From Bog-756 sp963778165 (lineage in GTDB: Bacteria; Actinomycetota; Acidimicrobiia; Acidimicrobiales; RAAP-2), in the NCBI GenBank assembly GCA_963778165.1, contig CAVZTE010000005.1:620001-684000 (forward strand): a DNA stretch of 64,000 nt, read 5' to 3'. How positions within the stretch are numbered: the stretch's first letter is position 1; each line of letters begins with the position of its first letter. This document shows positions 37,109-46,228 of the stretch, piece by piece. The notes beneath the pieces were generated by a model that was not told where the DNA came from, did not search any database, and worked only from the letters and a program-made list of their open reading frames with translations. The position numbers and the translations under genes were made by a program.

Positions 37109-38006
37109 GTGACCGACACGACCACCAAGGAAGCCGCACCCTTCATCGAGGGGCTTCACTTCGGCGAGTGCCCCCGATGGCACGACGGGCGCCTGTGGTA
37201 CGTCGACTTCTACGCCGGGACGGTGGTGTCGACGGACGAGGACGCCAACACCCGGATCGAGCTCGAGGTGCCCGGGGAGCCGGCCGGGATCGGTTGGCTG
37301 CCTGACGGCCGACTGCTGGTGGTGGCCCGCAAGCCCCGCACCGTGCTCCGCCTGGAGCCCGACGGCCAGCTGGTCGAGCACGGGGACCTCAAGCCCATGG
37401 CCGGGTTCTACGGCAACGACATGGTGGTGGACCCGGCCGGGCGGGCCTACGTGGGCAACTTCGGGTTCGACCTCGACGGCTTCATCGAGGAGCGGGGCCC
37501 GGTGGCGCTGGTGGAGCCCCCCGGGCCTCCCACCACCCCGCTGATCCGCATCGACCCCGACGGCTCGGCCCACATCGCCGCCGATGACATCTCGTTCCCC
37601 AACGGCACGGTGATCACTCCCGACGGCGGCGACGATGATCCTCGCCGAGACGCTGGGCGGCCGCCTCACCGCTTTCGACGTCGGTCCCGACGGCGAGCTC
37701 AGCGGGCGACGGGTCTGGGCCGAGCTGCCCTGGTGCGCGCCCGACGGCATCTGCCTCGACGCCGACGGAAACGTGTGGGTGGCCAACGCCATCTCCCGGG
37801 AGTGCTGGCTGGTCACCGAGGGCGGTGAGGTCATCGACCGGGTGGCCACCTCGCTCAACAGCTTCGCCTGCATGCTCGGCGGCGCCGACCGGCGCACCCT
37901 CTACATCATGACGGCGCCCACCAGCACCGAGTCGATGGTCAGCGCCGAGCGGACCGCTCGCATCGAGCAGGCCCGGGTCGCCGTGGGAGGGGCCGGCCTG
38001 CCCTGA
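37109..38006 (+). pseudogene. SMP-30/gluconolactonase family protein, one frameshift
   Basis: GTG 37109 follows a strong GAGGAGG ribosome binding site. The protein is a six-bladed propeller lactonase: GLHFGECPRWHDGRLWYVDF (with the metal-binding Glu), GYGND-like GFYGNDMVVDPAGRAYVGN, ADDISFPNGTVITPDG, then after a one-base shift near 37630 MILAETLGGRLTAFDVG, WCAPDGICLDADGNVWVAN and FACMLGGADRRTLYIMTAP. Members open sugar or other lactones with a divalent metal. The reconstructed length of about 298 residues is normal. It likely shares a transcript with the TetR gene upstream. Confidence 0.82.
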
Positions 38007-38014
38007 GGCCAGTC

Positions 38015-38068
38015 GGCTCCGGGAGGACCACCGGCTCCGGGAGGCCAGTCGGCTCCGGGAGGGCCAAC
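38015..38068. repeat. Three 18-bp tandem units between convergent genes
   Basis: Each unit begins GGCTCCGGGAGG and ends in a variable hexamer. They start at 38015, 38033 and 38051 and fill most of the gap between the SMP-30 stop and the end of the aminotransferase gene. Confidence 0.85.
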
Positions 38069-38097
38069 AGTTCCGTCAGTCCCGGAACCGGCGGCGG

Positions 38098-39300
38098 TCA
38101 GTGGAGCCGGGTCAACGCCTTGCGGAGGTTCCGGACACCCTGGCCGATGCGCTGCTCGTTCTCGATGAGGGCGAACCGTACATGGCGGTCGCCACCCGGG
38201 CCGAAGCCCACCCCCGGAGACGTGGCCACGTCGGCCTGCTCCACCAGGAACTTGGAGAACTCCAGCGAGCCCATGTCGGAGTAGGGCTCGGGGATGGGGG
38301 CCCAGACGAACATGGTGCCCCGCGGCGGGGTGATCTCCCACCCGATGCGGTTGAGGCCGTCGCACAGGGCGTTGCGCCGGGCCTGGTAGGTCTCGTTGAT
38401 GAGCTTGGGGTAGTCCGGGGCCTCGTTCATGGCCACGATGGCGGCGATCTGGATCGGCTGGAACGTCCCGTAGTCCAGGTAGCTCTTGAGCTTGGTCAGG
38501 GCCTGCACGATGGGGGCGTTGCCGACCAGGAAGCCCACCCGCCAGCCGGCCATGGAGAAGGACTTGGTCATGGTGTAGAGCTCGACCGCCACGTCCTTGG
38601 CCCCGGGGACCTGCAGGATCGACGGCGGGGTGTAGCCGTCGAAGGCGATGTCGGCGTAGGCGAAGTCGTGGACCAGGACGATCTCGTGCTCGCGGGCGAA
38701 CTCGACCAGGCGGGTCATCCAGGCCAGGTCGACACACTCGGTGGTCGGGTTGTGGGGGAAGGACAGCACCACCACCCGGGGCTTGGGCCACGCCGACTCC
38801 CAGGCCTCCATGAGGTTGTCGAAGAAGGCCTCACCGGGGCGGCCGCTGTCGACGGCCCCGTCGGCGTCGAGCCGCACGTGGCGGACGTCCGCTCCGGCGA
38901 ACAGGGGGGCGTAGATGTGGATGGGATACGAAGGCGACGGGACCAGGGCGGTATCGCCCGGGGCCACCAGGACCCACATCAGGTGGGAGAGTCCCTCTTT
39001 GGCGCCGATGGTGCTGACGACTTCGGTCTCCGGGTCCAACTCGACTTCGAACTTGCGCAGGTACAGGTCGGAGATGGCCTGGCGGATCTTCGGGATGCCC
39101 CGGCTGGCCGAGTAGCGGTGGTTGCGGGGGTTGTGCACCGATTCGGCCAGCTTCTCGACGGCCACGTCCGGGGACGGGAGGTCGGGGTTCCCGAAGCCGA
39201 GGTCGATGACGTCCCGGCCGTCGCGTCGGGCTACGGCCTTCAGATCGTTGATGGTGGCGAACACATACGGCGGCAGGCCATTGATCCGACGGAACTCCAT
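38098..39300 (-). CDS. alaC: PLP-dependent aminotransferase, class I (AlaC-like)
   Basis: A 400-residue fold-type I aminotransferase. The N-terminus FRRINGLPPYVFATINDLKA and DVIDLGFGNPDLPSPD match the AlaC/alanine transaminase group closely. SYPIHIYAPLFAGADVR, SFPHNPTTECVDLAWM and YTMTKSFSMAGWRVGFLVG (PLP lysine in TKS) complete the active site. Such enzymes interconvert pyruvate and alanine with glutamate. DapL-like diaminopimelate activity is a less likely alternative. TAACCT lies six bases before ATG 39300, and no ribosome binding site is seen. Confidence 0.88.
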   Translation of the reverse strand: MEFRRINGLPPYVFATINDLKAVARRDGRDVIDLGFGNPDLPSPDVAVEKLAESVHNPRNHRYSASRGIPKIRQAISDLYLRKFEVELDPETEVVSTIGAKEGLSHLMWVLVAPGDTALVPSPSYPIHIYAPLFAGADVRHVRLDADGAVDSGRPGEAFFDNLMEAWESAWPKPRVVVLSFPHNPTTECVDLAWMTRLVEFAREHEIVLVHDFAYADIAFDGYTPPSILQVPGAKDVAVELYTMTKSFSMAGWRVGFLVGNAPIVQALTKLKSYLDYGTFQPIQIAAIVAMNEAPDYPKLINETYQARRNALCDGLNRIGWEITPPRGTMFVWAPIPEPYSDMGSLEFSKFLVEQADVATSPGVGFGPGGDRHVRFALIENEQRIGQGVRNLRKALTRLH

Positions 39301-39306
39301 GGCGCG

Positions 39307-39312
39307 AGGTTA
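39307..39312 (-). promoter_or_regulatory. Candidate -10 element of a leaderless aminotransferase transcript
   Basis: The minus strand reads TAACCT, 6 bases before ATG 39300. Confidence 0.4.
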
Positions 39313-39399
39313 CTTCCGGAGTCCAGGGGCCATGGACACCCTGAGCGGCGGCCCGGCCACCGGGGCCGGCGGCCTCACGGCCACGGCCACCTCGCCGAC

Positions 39400-39498
39400 C
39401 TACATCGCCGCCCGGGTCACCTCCGCCGACCTGCATCGCCGGCCGGGCCACCTCCCGCCGAGCCCCGGGCTACATCGCCGCCCGGGCCACCTCCGCCG
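39400..39498. repeat. Three imperfect 29-39-bp repeats at the end of the oxidoreductase gene
   Basis: CTACATCGCCGCCCGGG-containing units start at 39400, 39431 and 39470. The last unit encodes the C-terminus and stop of the luciferase-like gene; the other two are copies lying just downstream. Confidence 0.7.
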
Positions 39499-40171
39499 CT
39501 TTGGCCAGCGCCTCCAGCGACTCGGGCCAGGCACAGACCGCCCAGGTGGCACCGGCCTCGGCCACCTCTAACAGCCGGGCGGCGGCGGCCGACTCGTTGG
39601 AGCCCACCGGCCCGGCCCAGGTGACTTCCATCCCTTCTGCCGTCAGCTCGGCCACCCGGAAGGGCTCCCCGTCCCAGAGGTTGACGGCGACGCCCAGGTC
39701 CCGGGCCACCGCCACCGTCATGGGCCGGCCTCCCCCTATCCACACCGGGAGCCCCAGGTTGCGCAGCGCCGAGGTGGTGGCGGCCAGCTGGGCCCGGCGC
39801 TCGTCACCCGACTCGAACGGGATGCCGAAGGCCTCGTTCTCCTGGCGGCTCAGGCGGTCACCGGTGCCGATGCCGGCGATCATCCGGCCGCCGCTGATGG
39901 TGGCCAGGCTCGACATGGCAGCCACCAGGACGCCGTCGGGAACCAAACCCACGCGGGCGACCAGAGCGCCCACCGAGACGGTGGACGTGGATGCCGCCAG
40001 GGCGCCCAACAGTGGGGCCATGGAGAGAGCGGGGCGGTCGGGCCGTCCCATGGGCCACAGGTGATCGAAACAGAACACACCGTCGAGGCCCAGATCCTCG
40101 GCCCGGCGCGCCGCCTCGATGGCTGATGCGGCTTCGTCCCGGAACTGGGGAAGGGTGATCCCGATCTTCAT
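39470..40171 (-). CDS. LLM-class (luciferase-like) flavin/F420-dependent oxidoreductase
   Basis: A 233-residue TIM-barrel oxidoreductase starting MKIGITLPQFRDEAASAIEA at ATG 40171. It has AEDLGLDGVFCFDHLWPMG, LAASTSTVSVGALVARVGL and TISGGRMIAGIGTGD, typical of F420- or FMN-dependent members. It is shorter than the usual 280-330 residues and ends at a small repeat, so the C-terminal part may have been lost or replaced. Upstream in-frame sequence is Gly/Ala/Pro-rich and unlikely to be coding. Substrate unknown. Confidence 0.83.
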   Translation of the reverse strand: MKIGITLPQFRDEAASAIEAARRAEDLGLDGVFCFDHLWPMGRPDRPALSMAPLLGALAASTSTVSVGALVARVGLVPDGVLVAAMSSLATISGGRMIAGIGTGDRLSRQENEAFGIPFESGDERRAQLAATTSALRNLGLPVWIGGGRPMTVAVARDLGVAVNLWDGEPFRVAELTAEGMEVTWAGPVGSNESAAAARLLEVAEAGATWAVCAWPESLEALAKAAEVARAAM

Positions 40172-40319
40172 GCCGTTCCCGGCTTGGCGGCGGCGGCTTC
40201 GGGGGTTGCGTCGGCGGTGCCGGCCGGGGCGGCCGGGGCCGGCCGGAGCGGCTGTGCCGGCCGGGGCGATGGTGCCGGTCGGGGCGGCGATAGCGGTCAC
40301 CCTGCCGGCGCCGCGGCCA

Positions 40320-40763
40320 TCACGTGGTGGACTCGACCCGGGCCTTCAGCTCGCGCAGCGCGATGGACATGATCCGGCTCTGGGCCCGCATCTTGATGAA
40401 TCCGGGGAGGGGCACCTTCATCTCGACTTCGAGGTGGTAGGTGACCTCAGTGCCCCCGGCGCCATTGGGGGCGAAGACGTACTGCCCGTCGAGCTTGGAG
40501 GTGATGTCACCCCGGGTCTGCACCCAGGCGAGCACCCCCGGAGCCTGGCTGAAGTCGTACTGGAGGGTGTAGCTGGTGCTCCGCCCGAACGCCGCAGCCC
40601 GGAACGTCACCACCAGGGGGCGACCCTGGTCGTCCCGCTCGTCGATGGTGACATCCTTGATGTCGGCCGCCCACTCGGGGTAGGCGCCGATGTCCGAGCT
40701 GACCTCGAAACACCGCTCCGGGGTGGCCGCAACGACCATTCGCTCAGTGGCTAGTTCCGCCAC
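40320..40763 (-). CDS. SRPBCC (START-like) family protein
   Basis: A 147-residue helix-grip protein: MVVAATPERCFEVSSDIGAY, YPEWAADIKDVTIDERDDQG and a long final helix. It resembles the polyketide cyclase/dehydrase-like lipid-binding group, common beside envelope and lipid genes in Actinobacteria. GTG 40763 follows a strong GAGGAGGAGGG ribosome binding site. A bound ligand is likely but unidentified. Confidence 0.84.
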   Translation of the reverse strand: MAELATERMVVAATPERCFEVSSDIGAYPEWAADIKDVTIDERDDQGRPLVVTFRAAAFGRSTSYTLQYDFSQAPGVLAWVQTRGDITSKLDGQYVFAPNGAGGTEVTYHLEVEMKVPLPGFIKMRAQSRIMSIALRELKARVESTT

Positions 40764-40808
40764 AATCGGCCCTCCTCCTCGAATCGGTTGCCATGGCCGC
40801 GGAGGGGC

Positions 40809-41964
40809 TCAGCCTGCCACGTCGGCCAGCGAAGCAGCCAGCCTAGGGGCGAGTTTGTCATAGTCGAAGGATGCCTCGGCCCGACGCCGGGATGCCGTTG
40901 CCATGTGCTGTCGGAGGACGGGATCGTCGAGCAGGCGGCCGATGGCGTGAACCACGGCGCCCACGTTGGTCGGTCGGCCGACCACCAGGCCGGTTTCGCC
41001 ATGGGCCACTGCCTCTCCCGCTCCTCCTGAATCCCCGGCCACCTGGGGAACGCCGGCTGCGGCCGCTTCCAGGAAGACGATGCCGAATCCCTCCTGTTCG
41101 AGACCGAGCCACCGGTTCCGGCAGAGCATGGCGAAGACATCGGCTGCACCGACCAGGGAGGGGAGGGCCTTGTCGGAGACGGCGCCGAGCATGTGTACCG
41201 GCGCCCCGTACTCGGCGATCCGGCCGGCCAGGCGGTCGGCGTCCCGCCCCCGGCCGGAGATGGCCACGGTGAGGTCGGGAGTGCGGGCCGCCAGCTGCAC
41301 CGAGGCGTCGATGAGAATATCCATCCCCTTGCGGGGGACGAGCCGGCTGACACTCACCACCAGGGGCCCGCTGGCGGGAAGCCCGAAGTCGGTGCGTGCC
41401 GATGCCCGCTCGTCGGCGGAGAGGGGCCGGAACCGGTCGAGGTCGACCCCCGGAGGTATCTCCACCACCGGCGGCACACCTTTGGCCCGTCGCGACTTGC
41501 GCAGTGTCCGGAGGCCCTCGGCCGCCGGATAGCCGCCGGCTGAGAGGATCAGTGCGCTGTGGCCCAGCACGTGGGCGACGAGGTCGCGTCCTCCGGGGAG
41601 CCGACCGGGGATGGCTACTTCGGCACCGTGCAGAAGGACGGCGTACGGAATTCCCAGCTGTGGTCCGATCAGGCCCAAAGGGAACACCGGGTCCAGGACG
41701 ACCAGGTCGGCACCGACACGGTGGGCCGTCTCCCGGATGCGGCGGACCAGGGGTGGAGCCGGGGATGAGCACGCGGGTCGATACCCGTTCGATCCGGATC
41801 CCGTGGGCCGCCTGCTCCTGATCGAAGGAGGCGGCGTCCGGGTGGGACCGGGCGGTCAGGACGGCGAAGGTGTCGGGGTCGAGGCGTCGCCACAGCTCCC
41901 ATAGGTAGGCCTGGATGCCTCCGAGCTTGGGGGGAAAGTCATTGGTGACCAGTAGGTGGGTCAC
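40809..41964 (-). pseudogene. PimB-like GT4 glycosyltransferase, one frameshift
   Basis: From GTG 41964 it starts VTHLLVTNDFPPKLGGIQAY, closely resembling the PimB' mannosyltransferase that adds mannose to phosphatidylinositol mannoside. Near 41765 the frame changes, and the rest reads FPLGLIGPQLGIPYAVLLHG, EIPPGVDLDRFRPLSADERA, VVSVSRLVPRKGMDILIDAS and EQEGFGIVFLEAAAAGVPQV to the stop at 40809. Reconstructed length is about 385 residues, normal for the family. The start overlaps the queG stop by 4 bases. The PimB role is inferred from similarity, and other GDP-mannose enzymes are possible. Confidence 0.8.
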
Positions 41965-43196
41965 CGGTTCACCCCGCCGCCTCGGGATCGCCGTCGACGC
42001 AGATCGTCTCGACCCAACTCTCTGGCCGCCCACCGGGCATGCTCAACGATCATCTCGTCGTCGACGGACAGCCAGCGTCGCAAGGCGGCCTCGGTGGCGG
42101 GGTCAGAGCCGTCGCCGACGTTGCCCAGTGCCACCAGGGCGTTGCGGCGCAGATAGCGGGGATGGCGTTCGGGGATGTACCAACGGCCGTGGCGCGACAG
42201 GAGTTCTTCGTCGGTGGCACTGAGAAGGTCGAGGAGGTCGACCGTCGGTTCGCTGTCGGGCTCGGGGGGCGAAGCCGGGACTCTCCGATCGGCGAGCAGG
42301 TTGATCGGACAGACCTGCTGGCACTCGTCGCAGCCGTAGATCCGATCGCCGAGGGCCCGACGGTACTGCTCGGGAAAGGATCCGGGGGACTGCACCAGCC
42401 AGGCCAGGCAGCGGCGGGCATCGAGCACCCCCGGCGCCACCAGTGCTCCGGTGGGACAGGACGACATGCAGCGGGAACAGGTGCCGCAGCCCTCGGCGTG
42501 TGGTGAGGCGGTCGTCGGAGCAGTGGGTCGGAGCGGGGCGTCTGTGACCACCGAACCCAGCACGAACCATGAGCCGAGCTCGGGCAGGAGCAGGAGCGAG
42601 TTCTTTCCGAACCAACCCAGGCCCGCCCGGTGGGCCGCGGCACGGTCGACCAACCCGTTGTCATCACAGACCACGCTCGCCCGCCATCCGAGTCCGCGCA
42701 GGGATTCGGCAATCGGGTTCAGTGCCTGGCGGAGGGAGGCGTAGTGATCGCGCCGTGCGTACCTGGCCACTCGGGCGGCGGGCCGTTCGAACTCTGTCGA
42801 CTGCGTCGGATCGCTTGGTCGTCTGCGTTTCAGCTCGGTGGGCTGTTGGGCTTGATTCGCGTCTTGCGACTGAAGACGGACCCGGTCAACGGGTTCCCGG
42901 TGGCGATAGCTCCAAGCCCCGACCACCAGTGCCCTTGCTCCTGGGAGGGTTCGGTCAGGATCGGTCGACCGCTCGGGGTTGCGATAGGTGAACTGCATAT
43001 CGGCTGCAAGCCCGCGTTGTTTGCGCTCGAATAGATCCTCGCGGGTCCTTTCGAAGATGCCCGCTCCGCAGATCCCCACCGCAGCCAGCCCGGCACCGAG
43101 GCCCAGACCGACGAGACCGTCACTCAACTCGGAGAGTGCCTCGACCGACATAGCGCCGGATAGTCCAGGCGGTCCGGTAACGGCTGATCGGGTCAC
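41961..43196 (-). CDS. queG: Epoxyqueuosine reductase
   Basis: The last step of queuosine synthesis: reduction of epoxyqueuosine in tRNA, with cobalamin and two 4Fe-4S clusters. Visible are GLGWFGKNSLLLLPELGSWF (cobalamin-binding region), the ferredoxin motifs CGTCSRCMSSCPTGA and CDECQQVCPIN, and C-terminal HEAT-like sequence (LRRNALVALGNVGDGSDPAT). At 411 residues it is longer than usual because of an insertion of about 35 residues, rich in Gln and Arg, around residues 110-145. Start is GTG 43196 or ATG 43151. It overlaps the PimB-like gene by 4 bases, an unrelated function, so the pairing may be only transcriptional. Confidence 0.9.
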   Translation of the reverse strand: MTRSAVTGPPGLSGAMSVEALSELSDGLVGLGLGAGLAAVGICGAGIFERTREDLFERKQRGLAADMQFTYRNPERSTDPDRTLPGARALVVGAWSYRHREPVDRVRLQSQDANQAQQPTELKRRRPSDPTQSTEFERPAARVARYARRDHYASLRQALNPIAESLRGLGWRASVVCDDNGLVDRAAAHRAGLGWFGKNSLLLLPELGSWFVLGSVVTDAPLRPTAPTTASPHAEGCGTCSRCMSSCPTGALVAPGVLDARRCLAWLVQSPGSFPEQYRRALGDRIYGCDECQQVCPINLLADRRVPASPPEPDSEPTVDLLDLLSATDEELLSRHGRWYIPERHPRYLRRNALVALGNVGDGSDPATEAALRRWLSVDDEMIVEHARWAARELGRDDLRRRRSRGGGVNR

Positions 43197-43321
43197 GCAA
43201 CATGGTTACACGCCTACGAGTCAGGACCCGACACGCTCTCTTATTGCAGGGCTCGGATGCCGGGCGTTCCGGCCTCCGGCATCGCCACTTTTCGAAGGTC
43301 CGCCCTCTGATCGGCGATCGG

Positions 43322-43636
43322 TCAACTGACCTGGCGGGAGTGACGAATGCCTGGCACCAGCCCGGCCTGCTCGAGGAGGCGAACGGCTCGAGCCTCGTCA
43401 GCGGCCACCACCACAGCGTCCTCAGGCTGTCGGCCGACGATGAAGGAAACCACGCAGTCGTCACATACGGACGTCTGCTGGTGCATGCAGTCGGCACAGT
43501 CGATGGTGAACGCTTCAGGTGCAGTAAGTGATTCCTGCGGCCTCACGCCTGGCATCGAGACCGGAACGGCAGATGGGACGGCGGTGAGTGGCATGGCGTG
43601 GACTCCTCGGTTCGTTGATTCGTTGGTGTTTTCCAT
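43322..43636 (-). CDS. Small CxxC protein, probable zinc-binding
   Basis: A 104-residue protein with two cysteine pairs in IDCADCMHQQTSVCDDCVVS, followed by EDAVVVAADEARAVRLLEQA. Similar small proteins with this paired-cysteine block are widespread in Actinobacteria and unnamed. The four cysteines could bind one zinc. It is upstream of the DUF222/HNH gene on the other side from queG. I do not know its function. Confidence 0.72.
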   Translation of the reverse strand: MENTNESTNRGVHAMPLTAVPSAVPVSMPGVRPQESLTAPEAFTIDCADCMHQQTSVCDDCVVSFIVGRQPEDAVVVAADEARAVRLLEQAGLVPGIRHSRQVS

Positions 43637-43724
43637 GACTCAGGCATCATGGTCCGAGGGTGTGACACTCACCTTCGGTGCGGAGCCTGAGTCGTCGAGA
43701 CGTGACGAGCACTCAGGGGAACTG

Positions 43725-45405
43725 TCAGCCCTTACCGGGAGGGAAGCGCTTAGGTGTCGGCTCCCGACTCGGCCTACGCTGGTCAGCTCCCGGTGGCCCC
43801 CGACGCCGCCCCTTGCCCCCGGTGGTCGGCCGTTTGGTCCGCTTCCTGCGGGCCGGAGGTGGTTGGGGACGGGCCGGGGGGTCGAACCGCCAGTGGCCGG
43901 TTCCCCCCGAGAGCACGAAGCGCTGGTACGTGCGCTGGTAGTGGTGGAAGTGACAGAGCCGGGCCAGATTGTCCAGGCTGACCTGGCCCCCGTCCTTGTA
44001 GTCGGTCTTCCAGTGGTCGAACTCGAGGCCCTTGCGCACATCGCAGCCCGGCACCACACAGGTCTGGTCCCGTTCGCACAGGGCCACCTTCAAGGCCCAG
44101 GGGATGGAGCGTCCCATCCGACAGATGGTGGTCACGTCCACCCCGTCGGTGATGACCAGGTAGCAGAGGGCCTCCCCCAGCAGCGCTTGGGCCCGGGACA
44201 ACGGGATCGGTCCGACCCCGGGGATCTCACAGATCTCCCCCGGGCCGAGCGAGCCCCGGCGCAGGGCCTCCAGGTCCGCCCGCACCAGCACCGTGGTCGA
44301 CGGGGGTCGGGAACCCGGCCCGGTGCCGTTCGCCTCATCCTCGATGGACCCGATCAGGTCCTCGGGGTCGGTGGGCTGGGCGCTTGTGTCCGGGCCGGCC
44401 CGGTCGTCGGAGCCGTTGGCGTGTTCGGTGCCGGGCCAGCCGGCCCCCGCCAGGGAGCCGAACAGGTCGGCCTGAGGGTCGGGTCCGTTCCGGATGGACC
44501 CGGTGGACCCAGCAGACCCGGTGGACGTAGTGGTCCCGCTGGACGTGGAGGTCCCACCGGATTGTGGAGGTCCCACCGGTTGTGGAGGACCCGCCCGAGG
44601 TGTTCCTGGTCCGGGCCGGGATGCCCGTCCCGGTGACCAGGGCCACCAGGGCATCGGCGGCGTAGGCCTCGCTGGGCTCGTGGTTGTCGTCTCTGCGGGC
44701 CTGGTGGAAGAAGCGGTCGGTCACCGGCCCGAGGGAGGCCAGCAACCGGGCCCCGGCCTCGGGGGTGAACAGGCCGTCCAGTCGGAAGGCCCCCTCCTGG
44801 TCGGTCCAGGTCCGGAGCCTTCTGGCCTGGTGGATGGCCTCGGCCGCCCGCTCGGCCTGTTCGGCTGAGCGTCCGTCCTGGCGGGCCTTCAGACAACGGT
44901 CTTTGAGTTGGCGACGGGTGTCGTGCTGGGCCCCGTTGACCAGGTCGTGCTCCTGGTCGGGGTTGGCCTTGGCTGCACCCGAGATCAGGGAGGCCTGGGC
45001 CCCGGACAGCTTCCCGGCCCGGAAGGCCTCTTCCACCTCGGGTTGGGAGGCCAGGGCCTCGCCCAACTTCAACTGGTCGATGGCCTCGCTCAACCCCGCC
45101 CCGGTCTGGGCGGCGAACCACTCGGCCGGGGAACGGTGCCCGGTGCGCAGATGGGGATGGGACTCGGCCGCCCGGGTGGCGGCCAGGGTCTTGCCCGCCC
45201 TCCCCAGGCGCTCCACCCGGTCGAAGGCGGACAGCAGCAGGACAGAGTCCTCGGGCCCGTAGCGACCGGGCTCGAAGTCGGCCACAAAGGTGGCGAGATC
45301 GTCCACCGCGGCGAAGAACGAGGCGGCCTCCCCGGAGCCGGCTACCTGACCGGAGCCGGCGCTGTCGTTCTTCTGTTTCGTCGGGGTGGCGGTGGAACCC
45401 GTCAT
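43725..45405 (-). pseudogene. DUF222 protein with HNH endonuclease domain, one frameshift
   Basis: From ATG 45405 about 260 residues form the helical DUF222 domain (SFFAAVDDLATFVADFEPGR, AFRAGKLSGAQASLISGAAK, FRLDGLFTPEAGARLLASLG). Near 44590 the frame changes in a Ser/Thr/Gly linker, and the second part holds the HNH nuclease: CVVPGCDVRKGLEFDHWKTD, then NLARLCHFHHYQRTYQ with the catalytic histidines. A basic tail ends at 43725. Such proteins occur in many copies in actinobacterial genomes. They are probably DNA-cutting, but their biological role is uncertain. No insertion-sequence ends were seen. Confidence 0.82.
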
Positions 45406-45768
45406 GGACACCAGTGTTCCAGGAGGGTGTGACACTCCCCGAAACGCCACCAACAACAACGTAAATGGCCGAGATGCCACGAAGGGCAAGGCCGACTGAC
45501 CGAAGGGAGCCAATTCCTAAAGTTCGACTAGGAATGAGCAAATTACCTCCTGGCAACCTGCCGACCCGCTGGGCCGGTCGAGCAGGGCCCGCCGCCCCGC
45601 TCCCGGCCCAGCTCTCTCTGTCCCACTCCGAAGGGAAGCTCGAATTCCGCCCCCTTGCACCGGGGCCGAGCGCGTCTGAGCTCCCACCGCGCGTATCGAT
45701 CTGCGACGCCAGACCCGCCCACCCCGCCTATCTCGGATAGGCCCGCCCGCACCCGGGCCCGCCCCGGG
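45406..45768. other. Intergenic region
   Basis: It lies between the start of the DUF222/HNH gene and the end of the lipoprotein gene. No gene, tRNA or clear terminator was seen. Confidence 0.4.
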
Positions 45769-46032
45769 CTATGGCAGGTTGTCGCCCTGCGCCGCTGACA
45801 CGCACCCGTACTTCCACTGGCCGGCGTTCTCGCCTTTGGGCGTGTGCCCAACCTCCGACGAGCAAGCTGCCGAGAGCGACTCCCCGGCATGTGTCTTCGC
45901 CTTGATGACGGATACGCCGTCAGCTTGATACCAGTAGTAACCGTCCTCGTAGGAGGCGTTCGGGATGTCCCTGGTACAGCCCGCCAGGAGGAGACAGGTG
46001 ATCAGCGCCACCGCCGTAACCAACCGTCTCAC
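45769..46032 (-). CDS. Small lipoprotein
   Basis: An 87-residue exported protein starting at GTG 46032. The signal peptide VRRLVTAVALITCLLLAGC ends in a lipobox, LLAGC, whose Cys19 would carry the lipid anchor. The mature part has two further Cys (AACSSEVGH, KYGCVSAAQ) that could form a disulfide. The start overlaps the stop of the zinc-finger gene upstream by 4 bases. No family was recognised. Confidence 0.75.
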   Translation of the reverse strand: MRRLVTAVALITCLLLAGCTRDIPNASYEDGYYWYQADGVSVIKAKTHAGESLSAACSSEVGHTPKGENAGQWKYGCVSAAQGDNLP

Positions 46033-46226
46033 GTCGACTGCCCGTCCGGTCCGGATTCCGTCGGTCGTGGTGCCGTGAAGCGGATCTGGACGTTCTCCTC
46101 GCGGTGGACGATCTCGGAGAACAGGCCGATGCAGTCGGAACAGATGTAGATGCTCGGCGTGGGTCCAGCCACACCGCCGGTTCGTGTCAGCCCACAGAAC
46201 GAGCACGGCAAGCCCGCCAGAGGCAC
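46029..46226 (-). CDS. Small protein with ClpX-type zinc finger
   Basis: A 65-residue protein whose first 40 residues have the ClpX N-terminal zinc-binding form: CSFCG, then PSIYICSDCIGLFSEI, giving four cysteines with the ClpX spacing. In ClpX this domain recognises substrates and adaptors. Here there is no AAA domain, so it could be a free adaptor or an inhibitor of ClpXP; this is inference. It overlaps the lipoprotein gene by 4 bases and follows the small acidic gene after two bases. Confidence 0.78.
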   Translation of the reverse strand: MPLAGLPCSFCGLTRTGGVAGPTPSIYICSDCIGLFSEIVHREENVQIRFTAPRPTESGPDGQST

Positions 46227-46228
46227 CG

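Noticed and set aside
36011..37897. 628-codon minus-strand frame across TetR and SMP-30 genes
   Set aside because: It is antisense to genes with clear domains; its length comes from the scarcity of stops in GC-rich DNA.
43725..45405. Group II intron or insertion sequence, because of the HNH domain
   Set aside because: The domain is fused to DUF222, with no reverse transcriptase, no transposase and no terminal repeats.
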